Assembly (NCBI GenBank): GCA_012729765.1
Contig: JAAYCM010000048.1
Span: forward strand, 38,725 to 102,724
Source of the DNA: Chloroflexota bacterium
Lineage (GTDB): Bacteria; Chloroflexota; Anaerolineae; Aggregatilineales; Aggregatilineaceae
Direction: 5' to 3'
DNA length: 64,000 bases
Shown: positions 19,557 to 30,293 of the stretch, piece by piece
How the letters are laid out: each line of letters opens with the position of its first letter
Position numbering within the stretch: position 1 is the stretch's first letter
Notes under the pieces: model-generated
Database searches by the model: none
The model's input: only the letters and a program-made list of their open reading frames with translations
What the model was told of the DNA's origin: nothing
Translations under genes and position numbers: made by a program

Positions 19557-20135
19557 CTACTGGTAGAGCGCGGGTTCTTCCGGCGAGTCGCAGGGCTGTT
19601 CGTCATCGGTTGATCGTGTTACGGCCTTCGTCTGCCGCGCCGTGCGCCATTCGTCGCGCAGAACGACGAACATCAGCAGCACCACCCCGCTCACGATGGA
19701 GATGTCGGCCACGTTAAACACCGGCCACATCTTGATGTGCAGAAAATCCACGACGTAGCCCAGGCGCGGACGGTCGATCACGTTGTTGCCCAGCGCGCCG
19801 CCCAACTGCAAGCCAAGCGCCAGCCGGATCAGCCACATCCCGCCGCTGATCTGGCGGTAGTAGTAGATCACGACGACCGACACGACAAGCGCGATTACGG
19901 TGAACACTGTGCCGCCGCCCTCAAAGATACCGAAGGCCGCACCGGTGTTGCGGATATGGGTAAAGCGGAAGAAAGGCCGCACAAAATCCAACGGCATCCA
20001 CGACGCGTGCAGATCGAGGTGCGCCACGACATAGGCTTTAGTGATCTGATCGACGATGATCACTAGCGCGACGATCCCGATCAAAAACAGCCAGTGAATC
20101 GGGCGGCTGCCGGTATTGGACTGCGTTGAGGTCAC
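19557..20135 (-). CDS. lspA: Lipoprotein signal peptidase (signal peptidase II)
   Basis: 192 residues with four membrane helices. It cleaves the signal peptide of diacylglyceryl-modified prolipoproteins. The two catalytic aspartates sit in the conserved segments NNVIDRPRLGYVVDF and FNVADISI. The N-terminal KAYV and NTGAAFGI segments also match LspA. It follows the TraR-type zinc-finger gene by four bases and should share its promoter. Confidence 0.96.
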   Translation of the reverse strand: MTSTQSNTGSRPIHWLFLIGIVALVIIVDQITKAYVVAHLDLHASWMPLDFVRPFFRFTHIRNTGAAFGIFEGGGTVFTVIALVVSVVVIYYYRQISGGMWLIRLALGLQLGGALGNNVIDRPRLGYVVDFLHIKMWPVFNVADISIVSGVVLLMFVVLRDEWRTARQTKAVTRSTDDEQPCDSPEEPALYQ

Positions 20136-20139
20136 GGGC

Positions 20140-20499
20140 TTAAATCCTGGCCTGATACTCCAGTGCTTCGGCGCAGCTCAGGCAGAGCGGCGTATATGGG
20201 ATCGCTTCCAGCCGGGCAATATCGATCTCGCGCCCGCAGTTGTCGCAGATTCCATAGCGGCCTGCCTCGTGCTTGGCCAGCGCTTCCTCAACCAGGCGCA
20301 GGCGGTTGCGCGCCGCAAGCAGCGACGAGGCATTTACCGTCTGGTCGAAAACCATCGTCGCGTCGTCGGCCTGATGGTTGGTATAGCCGGTGCCGGTCCC
20401 GTCGAGCAGCTCGGCCATTTCGAGCTGTTCGAGCTGCGTCTGAAAGGTCGTGCGGAGGTCCAGCAAAACGCCGTAGAGTTCGGCCTTGGTTGTCGTCAT
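20140..20499 (-). CDS. TraR/DksA-family zinc-finger protein
   Basis: 119 residues: a coiled-coil-like helical N-terminus and a C-terminal four-cysteine zinc finger (CDNCG ... CLSCAE). Proteins of this family enter the RNA polymerase secondary channel or bind DNA and tune promoters. The ATG at 20499 follows a GGGGGGAGC site, and the open frame upstream is not used. First gene of a likely two-gene operon with lspA under a well-formed promoter. A role as YocK/DksA-like regulator is an inference from the finger and coiled coil. Confidence 0.88.
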   Translation of the reverse strand: MTTTKAELYGVLLDLRTTFQTQLEQLEMAELLDGTGTGYTNHQADDATMVFDQTVNASSLLAARNRLRLVEEALAKHEAGRYGICDNCGREIDIARLEAIPYTPLCLSCAEALEYQARI

Positions 20500-20553
20500 G
20501 GTATAGCTCCCCCCTACAAGGTGTGGAGACTTCCTGCCAGCCCATAGCGCCTC

Positions 20554-20582
20554 ATTGTAGCGGAGCGCCGGGCCAGGGGCAA
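20554..20582 (-). promoter_or_regulatory. Promoter of the TraR-type gene and lspA
   Basis: -35 TTGCCC (20577-20582), a 17-base spacer and -10 TACAAT (20554-20559), read on the minus strand. Confidence 0.75.
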
Positions 20583-20646
20583 CCGTCATCTCGCCAGATC
20601 GGGCAAAGATAGGCCATTCAGACCATACCACCTGGACCATAGCCAA

Positions 20647-20680
20647 CAGCCCCAGAACGACATGCTTCATCCTGGGGCTG
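20647..20680 (-). terminator. Stem-loop after ileS, possible terminator
   Basis: A perfect 9-base-pair inverted repeat, CAGCCCCAG / CTGGGGCTG, with a 16-base loop, 40 bases after the ileS stop codon. The U tract is poor, so termination is uncertain. Confidence 0.45.
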
Positions 20681-20718
20681 CTCAATACACCATATGCTGT
20701 GCGACCGGATCAGGCGTG

Positions 20719-23895
<3,177 letters not shown>

Positions 23896-23912
23896 GCTTC
23901 CTCCTGCTAGCG

Positions 23913-23970
23913 GGTCTGGTTGTTGGGCTGTGCACTCATGCGAATACCGTCAGACGACATGCACCAGACC
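23913..23970 (-). promoter_or_regulatory. Inverted repeat in the ileS leader
   Basis: Eight-base arms GGTCTGGT and ACCAGACC face each other across 42 bases, and the downstream arm ends 6-12 bases before the GGAGG ribosome site of ileS. It may fold the leader and affect translation. No U-rich terminator is present. Confidence 0.35.
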
Positions 23971-24052
23971 ACCAATCGGACGCAGCGCGGGTTCCATACT
24001 GCCCTTTGCCACGCTGGCACCTCCTTCGCGCTGTTGCGCCTTTCCAACTGCC

Positions 24053-24556
24053 TCAGCCTGTCTCGCCATACTTATAAACGCGGAAGATCGTCGGACCTTC
24101 CATCGCAGAATACCCTTCGGCAATAAACACTTCCCACGAGGTCGTCAGCCCGGCCACATCTTTCTGACCCAGGCAGCGCGCCACTGAATACGACACACCC
24201 GACGTCTGCGGATCGTCCCCGGCGGCGGTCAGGGTATACCAGCACTGGCTGTTCTCGCCCTCATAGAAGGCGGCCACCTCAAGGCCCGGCATCTCCGTGC
24301 GGTAGACCCAATACTCCGCGCCCTTGTCCGGCTTGCTGTGTTCAACCGTCTGCGCGCCTTCCGGCACGGGTGGATCGACGGGGAACAGCAGCACATAGAG
24401 CGGCCCGGCCACCCGGCTCAGGATCAGGGCCGCCAGCCCCAGCCCGATCAGCGCGACCAGCACGACCGCCCAGGTCGGAATCCACCGCCCTCCGGTTTCG
24501 CCGGGAGCAGCCGGCACGGAATCTGCCTTATGAATGTCCGGCATCTGCTGCGCCAT
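24053..24556 (-). CDS. Single-pass membrane protein of unknown function (paralogue of the next gene)
   Basis: 167 residues: a cytoplasmic N-terminus, one membrane helix (about 28-55) and an outer domain of about 110 residues. The outer domain carries the pattern VAAFYEGENSQCWYTL and, about 40 residues later, a second cysteine (SVARCLG), so a disulfide is plausible. The neighbour at 24560-25045 has the same architecture and spacing, so the pair arose by duplication. I do not recognise a named family. It lies between that paralogue (3 bases upstream) and ileS (157 bases downstream). Confidence 0.7.
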   Translation of the reverse strand: MAQQMPDIHKADSVPAAPGETGGRWIPTWAVVLVALIGLGLAALILSRVAGPLYVLLFPVDPPVPEGAQTVEHSKPDKGAEYWVYRTEMPGLEVAAFYEGENSQCWYTLTAAGDDPQTSGVSYSVARCLGQKDVAGLTTSWEVFIAEGYSAMEGPTIFRVYKYGETG

Positions 24557-24559
24557 CGC

Positions 24560-25045
24560 CTAGCCGCCCCAAAAACGCTCGATGTCGATCACGACCTGCC
24601 CGGTCGGCACGTCATTCTCCACGACCGGCTGGATCGTAACGACCGCATATTGGGTGATATCCATCCACGAGTGATCGACGATGCAGCGCGTGTACAGATA
24701 ACCCTCGCGGCGCGTCTCCTGGCCGGGCTGGCTCTGCACCACGCTGTACTGGCGCTGGCAGGTCATATCGTCCTGTCTGTTATAAAACGCCTCGATCTCC
24801 TCGACCGGATCATTCGAGACATAGCGCCGGTGATCTTCGCCCTCGCCCGGCGAGCCGCTCATGACTTCCTCCGCACCGGCATAAATCTTGACATCAAGCG
24901 GCTGGTTCCGGCTCGCCCGGTAGGCGAAATAACTGATCAGGCCGACCACCACCAGCACCACCCCCAGGGCCAGCAGTGCCAACGCCGCCCGCACAACCGT
25001 GCTCTGCATCATCTCGCGTTCCTGCTTTTCAGACACTTCCCCCAC
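24560..25045 (-). CDS. Single-pass membrane protein of unknown function (paralogue)
   Basis: 161 residues: a charged N-terminus, one membrane helix (about 17-40) and an outer domain with EEIEAFYNRQDDMTCQRQYS and a later YTRCIVD, matching the FY...C...C pattern of the gene downstream. The two cysteines could pair. The function is unknown. It is separated from the TPR gene by ten bases and from its paralogue by three, so all are one transcription unit. Confidence 0.7.
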   Translation of the reverse strand: MGEVSEKQEREMMQSTVVRAALALLALGVVLVVVGLISYFAYRASRNQPLDVKIYAGAEEVMSGSPGEGEDHRRYVSNDPVEEIEAFYNRQDDMTCQRQYSVVQSQPGQETRREGYLYTRCIVDHSWMDITQYAVVTIQPVVENDVPTGQVVIDIERFWGG

Positions 25046-25055
25046 TCCTCAAAGG

Positions 25056-26072
25056 CTAGTCGAAAGTCTCAGGGACACTTGCCGCTTCGGCCACCCATGA
25101 CAGGGGCGCGTCCGGTGCCAGCAGCCGGCCAGCGAGATCGACATCGGCCTGGACCATACGGCGCAGCGGCGCAGCCTGTTCGCTCTCCAGAATCAACTGC
25201 CAGTCCTGCCAGCCGCTTTGCTCTTTGCGCAGCAAGTCGAGTTGGGCTTGCGCGGACTTAAGCTGTCCCTGTCGATAATGATTGCGCGCCAACCATAACC
25301 GTGTCAATAGCCGGTAGCGACTATGCGGCAGGCCCAACTGCGAGGCCTGTTCCAGGTGCACGATCGCCGGTTCCGCCGCGCCCAAACGATCCTCGATCAT
25401 CCCCAGGTTATAGGCGGTCAGCCAGTCGTGCGGATCGTACTCGAATGCCTGCACAGCGTACTCGCGCGCGGCGGCGTACTGGCCCTGCTGAGCATACACT
25501 TCGGCCAGCCCCAGATAGCCCGCCGCCGATTCCGGAGCCAGCCGGATCACCTGCCGGTAGCTTTCGACGGCCTGCTCCAGCCGGTCGGCCAGGCGGCACA
25601 ACTCGGCCCGAAACTGGTGATGGCCCGGCGCGTCGGGCTGGGCCGCGATCATCTCGTCCATCACCGCGATCGCTTCGGGAAGCCTGCCGCGCCGCAGGTG
25701 CCGGATCGCGGCCTGGTACTCCTGCCGGACACGGGGCCGCAGCACGACCTGCGCCACCACGATCCAGCCCAGGCCCGCCCCGCTGAAAAAGAGCGCGCGA
25801 TCGGGCAGCAGCACGCCCAGCCCCAACAGCACCAGCCCCGGCCCGACCGCCAGCCAGAACCGCCCGCGATCTTCAGCGGGCATGCGCGAGCCGAAGATCA
25901 GCGCGACACCGGCCATCAGCAGCCACAGAACTGCCATCTGCACCGGCCCACGCCAATCGGCATCACGCCCGGCGACCTGCAGCCCGACGCTGACCGCCGC
26001 TCCGCCCGCCAGCAGTGCCAGCAGGAAGCGTGTACGCTCCGGCCCCAACCAGCGCCCCAACTCTCTCAACAC
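25056..26072 (-). CDS. TPR-repeat membrane protein
   Basis: 338 residues. The first 105 residues hold four hydrophobic helices, and residues about 115-300 are tetratricopeptide repeats (AIAVMDEMIAAQPDAPGHHQ, LGLAEVYAQQGQYAAAREYA and similar), forming a likely cytoplasmic scaffold for protein contacts. It follows the GNAT gene by 28 bases and precedes the two small membrane proteins, so they may work together in the membrane. No specific partner can be named. Confidence 0.8.
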   Translation of the reverse strand: MLRELGRWLGPERTRFLLALLAGGAAVSVGLQVAGRDADWRGPVQMAVLWLLMAGVALIFGSRMPAEDRGRFWLAVGPGLVLLGLGVLLPDRALFFSGAGLGWIVVAQVVLRPRVRQEYQAAIRHLRRGRLPEAIAVMDEMIAAQPDAPGHHQFRAELCRLADRLEQAVESYRQVIRLAPESAAGYLGLAEVYAQQGQYAAAREYAVQAFEYDPHDWLTAYNLGMIEDRLGAAEPAIVHLEQASQLGLPHSRYRLLTRLWLARNHYRQGQLKSAQAQLDLLRKEQSGWQDWQLILESEQAAPLRRMVQADVDLAGRLLAPDAPLSWVAEAASVPETFD

Positions 26073-26100
26073 GACTGCTCCTCAAACGCCTCGCCCGCGC

Positions 26101-26604
26101 CTATGAATGATCATCCGGCTCGATAGACATACGCATCCGGATCATGATCGGCTGCCCGCCGACCGCTTCCCAAAACCGGATGCCGTCCGGGTTGCGGGCT
26201 GCAACCTGCCATTCGACGTGCCGCACACCCTGAGCGGCAAACCAGGTGTTGATCGTCTCCACCAGCCGCCGCGCCACGCCCTGCGAACGATAAGCCGGAT
26301 CGACGAAAATATCGGCGATGAACCCGGCGTCCACATGCTGGAACAGGTCCGGGTGCAGGTCGATCACCGCGCCGAGCACATAGCCGATCACCACGCCGTC
26401 ACGTTCCGCAACGAACGCCCGCGTATAGGGGTCGTCGCGCCGCTCGATCATCCGCGCAGCATAGCGGCCCGCCGCACCGGGAGTCGCCCCTGGCAGCCGG
26501 GGATCGATCTCGCCGTGATAGTCGGTCAACATCTGCCACAGCCGGGCGATTTCTGTCTCGTCGCGCGGCTCCACCTGCCGGATCACTGTTTCATCTGAAT
26601 GCAT
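26101..26604 (-). CDS. GNAT-family N-acetyltransferase under T-box control
   Basis: 167 residues with the GNAT fold: the central strand and acetyl-CoA P-loop are at [20 protein letters not shown] (motif A, Q/RxxGxA type), followed by [19 protein letters not shown]. It transfers an acetyl group to an amine that cannot be named from sequence. Its leader is a complete T-box riboswitch ending in an intrinsic terminator, so expression should rise when a particular tRNA is uncharged. That suggests a link to amino-acid supply or to a misacylated or amino-acid substrate (inference). First gene of the GNAT-TPR-membrane-ileS unit. Confidence 0.88.
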   Translation of the reverse strand: MHSDETVIRQVEPRDETEIARLWQMLTDYHGEIDPRLPGATPGAAGRYAARMIERRDDPYTRAFVAERDGVVIGYVLGAVIDLHPDLFQHVDAGFIADIFVDPAYRSQGVARRLVETINTWFAAQGVRHVEWQVAARNPDGIRFWEAVGGQPIMIRMRMSIEPDDHS

Positions 26605-26633
26605 TGTTTCTCAGCTTTGTTGCACCGGGAGCC

Positions 26634-26920
26634 AAAAACAAAAAGCTCCCGCCCACATCAAAGGGACGGGAGCCGAATCAGCTCTCGCGGTACCACCCTT
26701 ATTCTCCGCCGCACAACGGCGAAGCGCTCGGCTGCCACAGCACGCTATGGCAAGGTCAGGCTAACGGGGACCAGACCGGCTCAGCTTACTGGCCTGCGGC
26801 GTTCAGCTTGCAGCTCGGGAAGGATTTTCCGCTCCTGCGCCGGACCTGGCTCCCACCGTTCCCAGGCTCGCTGGCCGCCGCTCACAGCGTACTCGTTTCC
26901 GTCATCGCTTTTAAGGTTCA
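26634..26920 (-). ncRNA. T-box riboswitch leader with transcription terminator
   Basis: All hallmarks are present on the minus strand. Near the 5' end are a GAGTA element and an AGCGAG...GGTGGGAGCC stem I region. Next come GAGCTG, CTGAAC and AGTAAG blocks. The T-box core AAGGGTGGTACCGCG follows at 26686-26700. Last is a terminator with arms GCTCCCGTCCC and GGGCGGGAGC (26645-26673) and a U-rich tail. The core UGGU bulge would pair with a tRNA whose discriminator base is A. My best reading of the specifier, from pairing of the surrounding stem, is GCC (alanine) at about 26798-26800; CGC is the alternative. It controls the GNAT gene downstream and possibly the genes through ileS. Confidence 0.9.
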
Positions 26921-26924
26921 AATC

Positions 26925-26953
26925 AGCATACCATACCGACCCGGCAGAATCAA
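26925..26953 (-). promoter_or_regulatory. Promoter of the T-box leader
   Basis: -35 TTGATT (26948-26953), a 17-base spacer and -10 TATGCT (26925-26930). It lies between the sucD stop and the T-box, so the unit is transcribed independently of sucCD. Confidence 0.7.
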
Positions 26954-26975
26954 GGGCGGGATCGGCCTGCCCGGC

Positions 26976-27833
26976 TCAGACCAGCAGGTCGGGGATCTGC
27001 TCCGGGTGCTCGGCCACGCGGACGCCCGCCGCGTTCAGCGCCGCGATCTTGTCCTCTGCCGTGCCCGCGCCGCCCTCGACGATGGCGCCGGCGTGCCCCA
27101 TGCGCTTGCCGGGGGGCGCCGTCTGCCCGGCGATGAAGGCCACGACGCGCTTGGTCATGCTGCTGGCGATGAAACGGGCCGCTTTCTCCTCGTCCGTCCC
27201 GCCGATCTCACCGATCAGCACCACCTGCTCGGTCGCGGGATCGTCCTCGAACATTTGCAGCACGTCGATGAAATTCGTCCCGTTGACCGGGTCGCCGCCG
27301 ATGCCGACACACGTCGTCTGGCCGATGCCCTTCTGCGTCAGCGCGTAGACGACTTCATAGGTCAGCGTGCCGCTGCGCGACACAACGCCGACGTTGCCCG
27401 GCATGGCGATATGGCCGGGCATAATCCCCAGCTTGGCCTCGCCCGGCGTGAGCAGGCCGGGGCAGTTCGGGCCGATCAGCCGGCTGGTGCTCTGATCGAG
27501 CTGCTCGCGCACCTTCATCATGTCCATTACCGGGATGCCCTCGGTGATACACACGATCAACTCGATCCCGGCATCCACCGCCTCGTAGATCGCATCGGTC
27601 GCAAAACCGGCGGGCACATAAATCACGCTGGCGTTCGCCCCGGTCGATTCGCGCGCCGCCTTTACGGTGTCGAAAACGGGCTTGCCCAGCACCCACTCGC
27701 CGCCCTTGCCCGGCGTGACGCCGCCCACAACGTCGGTCCCATACTCGATCATCTGCTCGGTGTGGAACAGGCCCTCGCGCCCGGTGATCCCCTGGATCAA
27801 TACCCTGGTACTTTCATCTGCAAGAATTGACAT
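26976..27833 (-). CDS. sucD: Succinyl-CoA synthetase (ADP/GDP-forming), alpha subunit
   Basis: 285 residues, the usual size. The CoA-binding Rossmann domain ([11 protein letters not shown]), the [10 protein letters not shown] and LIGPNCPG segments and the phospho-histidine loop ([12 protein letters not shown]) are all present. With SucC it makes succinate, ATP and CoA from succinyl-CoA, or the reverse. Eight bases separate it from sucC, giving a two-gene operon. Confidence 0.97.
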   Translation of the reverse strand: MSILADESTRVLIQGITGREGLFHTEQMIEYGTDVVGGVTPGKGGEWVLGKPVFDTVKAARESTGANASVIYVPAGFATDAIYEAVDAGIELIVCITEGIPVMDMMKVREQLDQSTSRLIGPNCPGLLTPGEAKLGIMPGHIAMPGNVGVVSRSGTLTYEVVYALTQKGIGQTTCVGIGGDPVNGTNFIDVLQMFEDDPATEQVVLIGEIGGTDEEKAARFIASSMTKRVVAFIAGQTAPPGKRMGHAGAIVEGGAGTAEDKIAALNAAGVRVAEHPEQIPDLLV

Positions 27834-27841
27834 TTTTGTCT

Positions 27842-28993
27842 CTACCCCTGTACGTTGCGCGCTGCTTCGACAGCCTTACGGGCGGCATCGGCCAGCGTGG
27901 CCGCTCCTACCATATTGGGAATGTTCGCCTCGTCGATGATCCGGCGGCCTTCTTCCTCGTTGGTGCCCACCAGGCGCACCACCATCGGCAGGCCAGTCTT
28001 GACCTCGTCCAGCGCCTCGATGATCCCCAGCGCCACCTCGTCGCAGCGCGTGATGCCGCCGAAGATATTGAACAGCACGGCCTTCACATTGGGATCGACC
28101 AGGATGATCCGCAGCGCAGCGGCCACTTTGTCGGCCTTCGCCCCACCGCCGATGTCGAGAAAGTTGGCCGGCGAGCCGCCAAACAGCTTGGTCATGTCCA
28201 TCGTCGCCATCGCCAGCCCGGCCCCATTGACCATACAGCCGATCTCGCCGTCGAGCTTGACATAGCTCAGCCCGGCGGCCCGCGCTTCGGTTTCGGCGGT
28301 CGGCTCGGCGCTGGTATCGCGCATCTCGGCCAGCTGCGGCTGGCGGAACAGCGCGTTGTCGTCGATCGACATCTTGCCATCGACCGCCAGCAGATTGCCG
28401 CTGCCGTCGATGATCAGCGGGTTAATCTCGGCCAGCGTCGCGTCGCTCTCACTATAAGCGCGGTAGAGGCCGCGCGCGATTTGCATGAACTGCTTCCACA
28501 GCTCGCGCGGCAGCTCGATGCCATAGGCCAGGTTACGAATCTGGTAATCGCGCAGGCCGAGGAACGGATCGATATGTTCGCGGATGATTTTTTCCGGCGA
28601 CACGCGGTTGACCTCTTCGATGTCCATGCCGCCCTCGGCGCTGGCCATGATCAGCGGCTTGCGCGCGGCGCGATCGTTGGTCACGCCCAGGTAGATTTCG
28701 GCGCGAATCTCTGAGGCCGGGTCGATCAATACTTTGAGGACCTTGTGATCCTTGATGTTCATGCCCAGGATTTCATCGGCTCGCTGCTGCGCTTCTTCCG
28801 GCGTGCGCGCGAGCTTGACGCCGCCCGCCTTGCCACGTCCACCCGTGAGCACCTGGGCCTTGACCACGACTGGTCCACCCAGCTCTTTGGCGATTTCGTA
28901 AGCCTCCTGGGGATCGCGCGCGACTCTGCCCTTTGGAATCGGGATTCCATACTCGGCAAAGCGCAGTTTTGACTGGTATTCGTGCAGGTTCAC
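27842..28993 (-). CDS. sucC: Succinyl-CoA synthetase, beta subunit
   Basis: 383 residues from a GTG start at 28993 that follows TTTGGAGG; this matches the conserved [10 protein letters not shown]-terminus and the family length. The ATP-grasp domain ([19 protein letters not shown]) and the C-terminal CoA-ligase segment ([13 protein letters not shown]) are clear. The protein forms an alpha-beta complex with SucD. Longer upstream frame is not used. Confidence 0.97.
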   Translation of the reverse strand: MNLHEYQSKLRFAEYGIPIPKGRVARDPQEAYEIAKELGGPVVVKAQVLTGGRGKAGGVKLARTPEEAQQRADEILGMNIKDHKVLKVLIDPASEIRAEIYLGVTNDRAARKPLIMASAEGGMDIEEVNRVSPEKIIREHIDPFLGLRDYQIRNLAYGIELPRELWKQFMQIARGLYRAYSESDATLAEINPLIIDGSGNLLAVDGKMSIDDNALFRQPQLAEMRDTSAEPTAETEARAAGLSYVKLDGEIGCMVNGAGLAMATMDMTKLFGGSPANFLDIGGGAKADKVAAALRIILVDPNVKAVLFNIFGGITRCDEVALGIIEALDEVKTGLPMVVRLVGTNEEEGRRIIDEANIPNMVGAATLADAARKAVEAARNVQG

Positions 28994-29049
28994 AGACAAG
29001 CCTCCAAAGGTGTTTATAGGGGGAGAGTACGTCCAGGGAGTCGCAACGT

Positions 29050-29077
29050 AGTATAGCATCCGGCGGATGGCGCTCAA
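29050..29077 (-). promoter_or_regulatory. Promoter of sucCD
   Basis: -35 TTGAGC (29072-29077), a 16-base spacer and -10 TATACT (29050-29055), about 55 bases before the sucC start. Confidence 0.7.
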
Positions 29078-29167
29078 AACAGGCGGCGGGTGCGGCAGGC
29101 AGCGCAAAGCCACCCGCGCCAACCGGGATGCAGCTTAAACGTGTTGGGACAGGCTGGTCTACCAGAT

Positions 29168-29207
29168 AAAAATCGCAGAAGCCGGTCGAATCCGCAACTC
29201 ACCGGCT
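29168..29207 (-). terminator. Stem-loop after the histidine kinase, probable terminator
   Basis: Arms AGCCGGT and ACCGGCT (29180-29186 and 29201-29207) with a 14-base loop; on the minus strand an ATTTTT tract follows seven bases later. A second GC-rich hairpin with a GTAGGGGCG-type sequence lies nearby at 29235-29262. Confidence 0.45.
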
Positions 29208-29286
29208 TGCAGGTGCGACATGCAGGAAGCCGGTAGAGGCGTATGGCCCTACGCCCCTACACGGCGCGAAGCGGTGGATGTGCGGA

Positions 29287-30156
29287 TTAGCTCATGCCCG
29301 GCACGGTAAAGCCAAACGTGCTGCCCTGGCCCGGCTCGGTGGTATAGAAGAACTCGCCGTTCATCAACTTGAGCAGCTCGATCACGATCGGCAGGCCCAG
29401 CCCGTGCCCCTTGAAATTGCGCACATGCTCGGCATCCGCGCGCCAGAACAGCTCACCAATGTGTGTCTGCTCTTCGGGCGTCATGCCGATGCCGGTATCG
29501 ATCACCGACACCTTCAGGCGACCGTCTTCACCCTCGGCCCGCACAGTGATCGTCCCGCCGTCAGGCGTATATTGCAGTGCATTGACCACCAGCTTGTGAA
29601 GCACCTGCCCCAGCCGGGTGCTGTCCAGATTGAGCAGCGGCAGCCCGGACGGCGTCTCGAAGACCAGACTGTGATTGTGCTCGGCGGCCAGCGGGGCGGC
29701 CTTCTTCTCGACTTCGAGCACGACATTCTTGTACATATCCATCTTCGGCTCCAGGCGCAGGCGGCCCGACCGCAGCTTGCTGATGTCGCTGATGTCGGAA
29801 ACCAGGTGTTCCATGCGGATCACGTTGGAGCGAATCGTCTCGACGAACTGCTGCTGCATCTCGTTCAGCTCGCCCACCACGTTTTTCGCCAGCATATCGG
29901 CATAACCGCGAATGCTCGTCATGGGGACGCGAATCTCGTGGACCATCACCGAGACGAACTGGGCATTGGTGGCAATCAAATCTGCGTTCTGCTGGCGCAG
30001 CTCTTCCGCCGACTGCCCTTCCCCGCGCCGCTGAGCCTCGGTCAACAGGCTCTCCAGGCGCGCCAACTCGGCTTGCAGATCGTCTCCGGCCCGTTGGCGC
30101 AGATCGGCAAGCAGATCGCAGGCTTCCTGCAGCGGGCTGTGTGGGGCATCGCTCAT
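29287..30156 (-). CDS. Soluble sensor histidine kinase
   Basis: 289 residues without membrane helices. A coiled-coil N-terminus (about 10-70) leads into HisKA, with the phospho-acceptor in VHEIRVPMTSIRG, and HATPase_c with the N box (LVVNALQYTPDGG), G1 (DTGIGM) and G2 (GHGLGLPI) motifs. The lack of a sensory domain suggests it reads partner proteins or the coiled-coil itself. The start at 30156 follows GAGGAGA. No response regulator is adjacent; the degenerate one at 6050 is far away. It ends before a stem-loop terminator. Confidence 0.92.
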   Translation of the reverse strand: MSDAPHSPLQEACDLLADLRQRAGDDLQAELARLESLLTEAQRRGEGQSAEELRQQNADLIATNAQFVSVMVHEIRVPMTSIRGYADMLAKNVVGELNEMQQQFVETIRSNVIRMEHLVSDISDISKLRSGRLRLEPKMDMYKNVVLEVEKKAAPLAAEHNHSLVFETPSGLPLLNLDSTRLGQVLHKLVVNALQYTPDGGTITVRAEGEDGRLKVSVIDTGIGMTPEEQTHIGELFWRADAEHVRNFKGHGLGLPIVIELLKLMNGEFFYTTEPGQGSTFGFTVPGMS

Positions 30157-30223
30157 GATCGTGTGTCTCCTCAGAAAAAACGCCAGAACCTCAAACTCTA
30201 TTGTAGTCCACGTATTCCAGATG

Positions 30224-30264
30224 CAAAAACCCGCCGGATGCCGCGTAACGACGCTCCGGCGGGT
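30224..30264 (-). terminator. Intrinsic terminator of fabH
   Basis: A perfect 10-base-pair stem, ACCCGCCGGA / TCCGGCGGGT, with TTTTTGC after it on the minus strand, 30 bases past the fabH stop. Confidence 0.85.
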
Positions 30265-30293
30265 GTTCATTCAACCGATCTCAAATCGGCGCG

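Noticed and set aside
23896..24052. A T-box-like string (AGTATGGAACCCGCG) in the ileS leader, read on the minus strand
   Set aside because: The core has inserted bases, there is no stem I and no AUC specifier upstream, and no terminator. Only the inverted repeat was kept, at low confidence.
29161..29262. Possible tRNA or small RNA in the sucC-histidine kinase gap (GTCGAATCC)
   Set aside because: No cloverleaf can be built; the hairpins are better explained as terminator and a small dispersed repeat.
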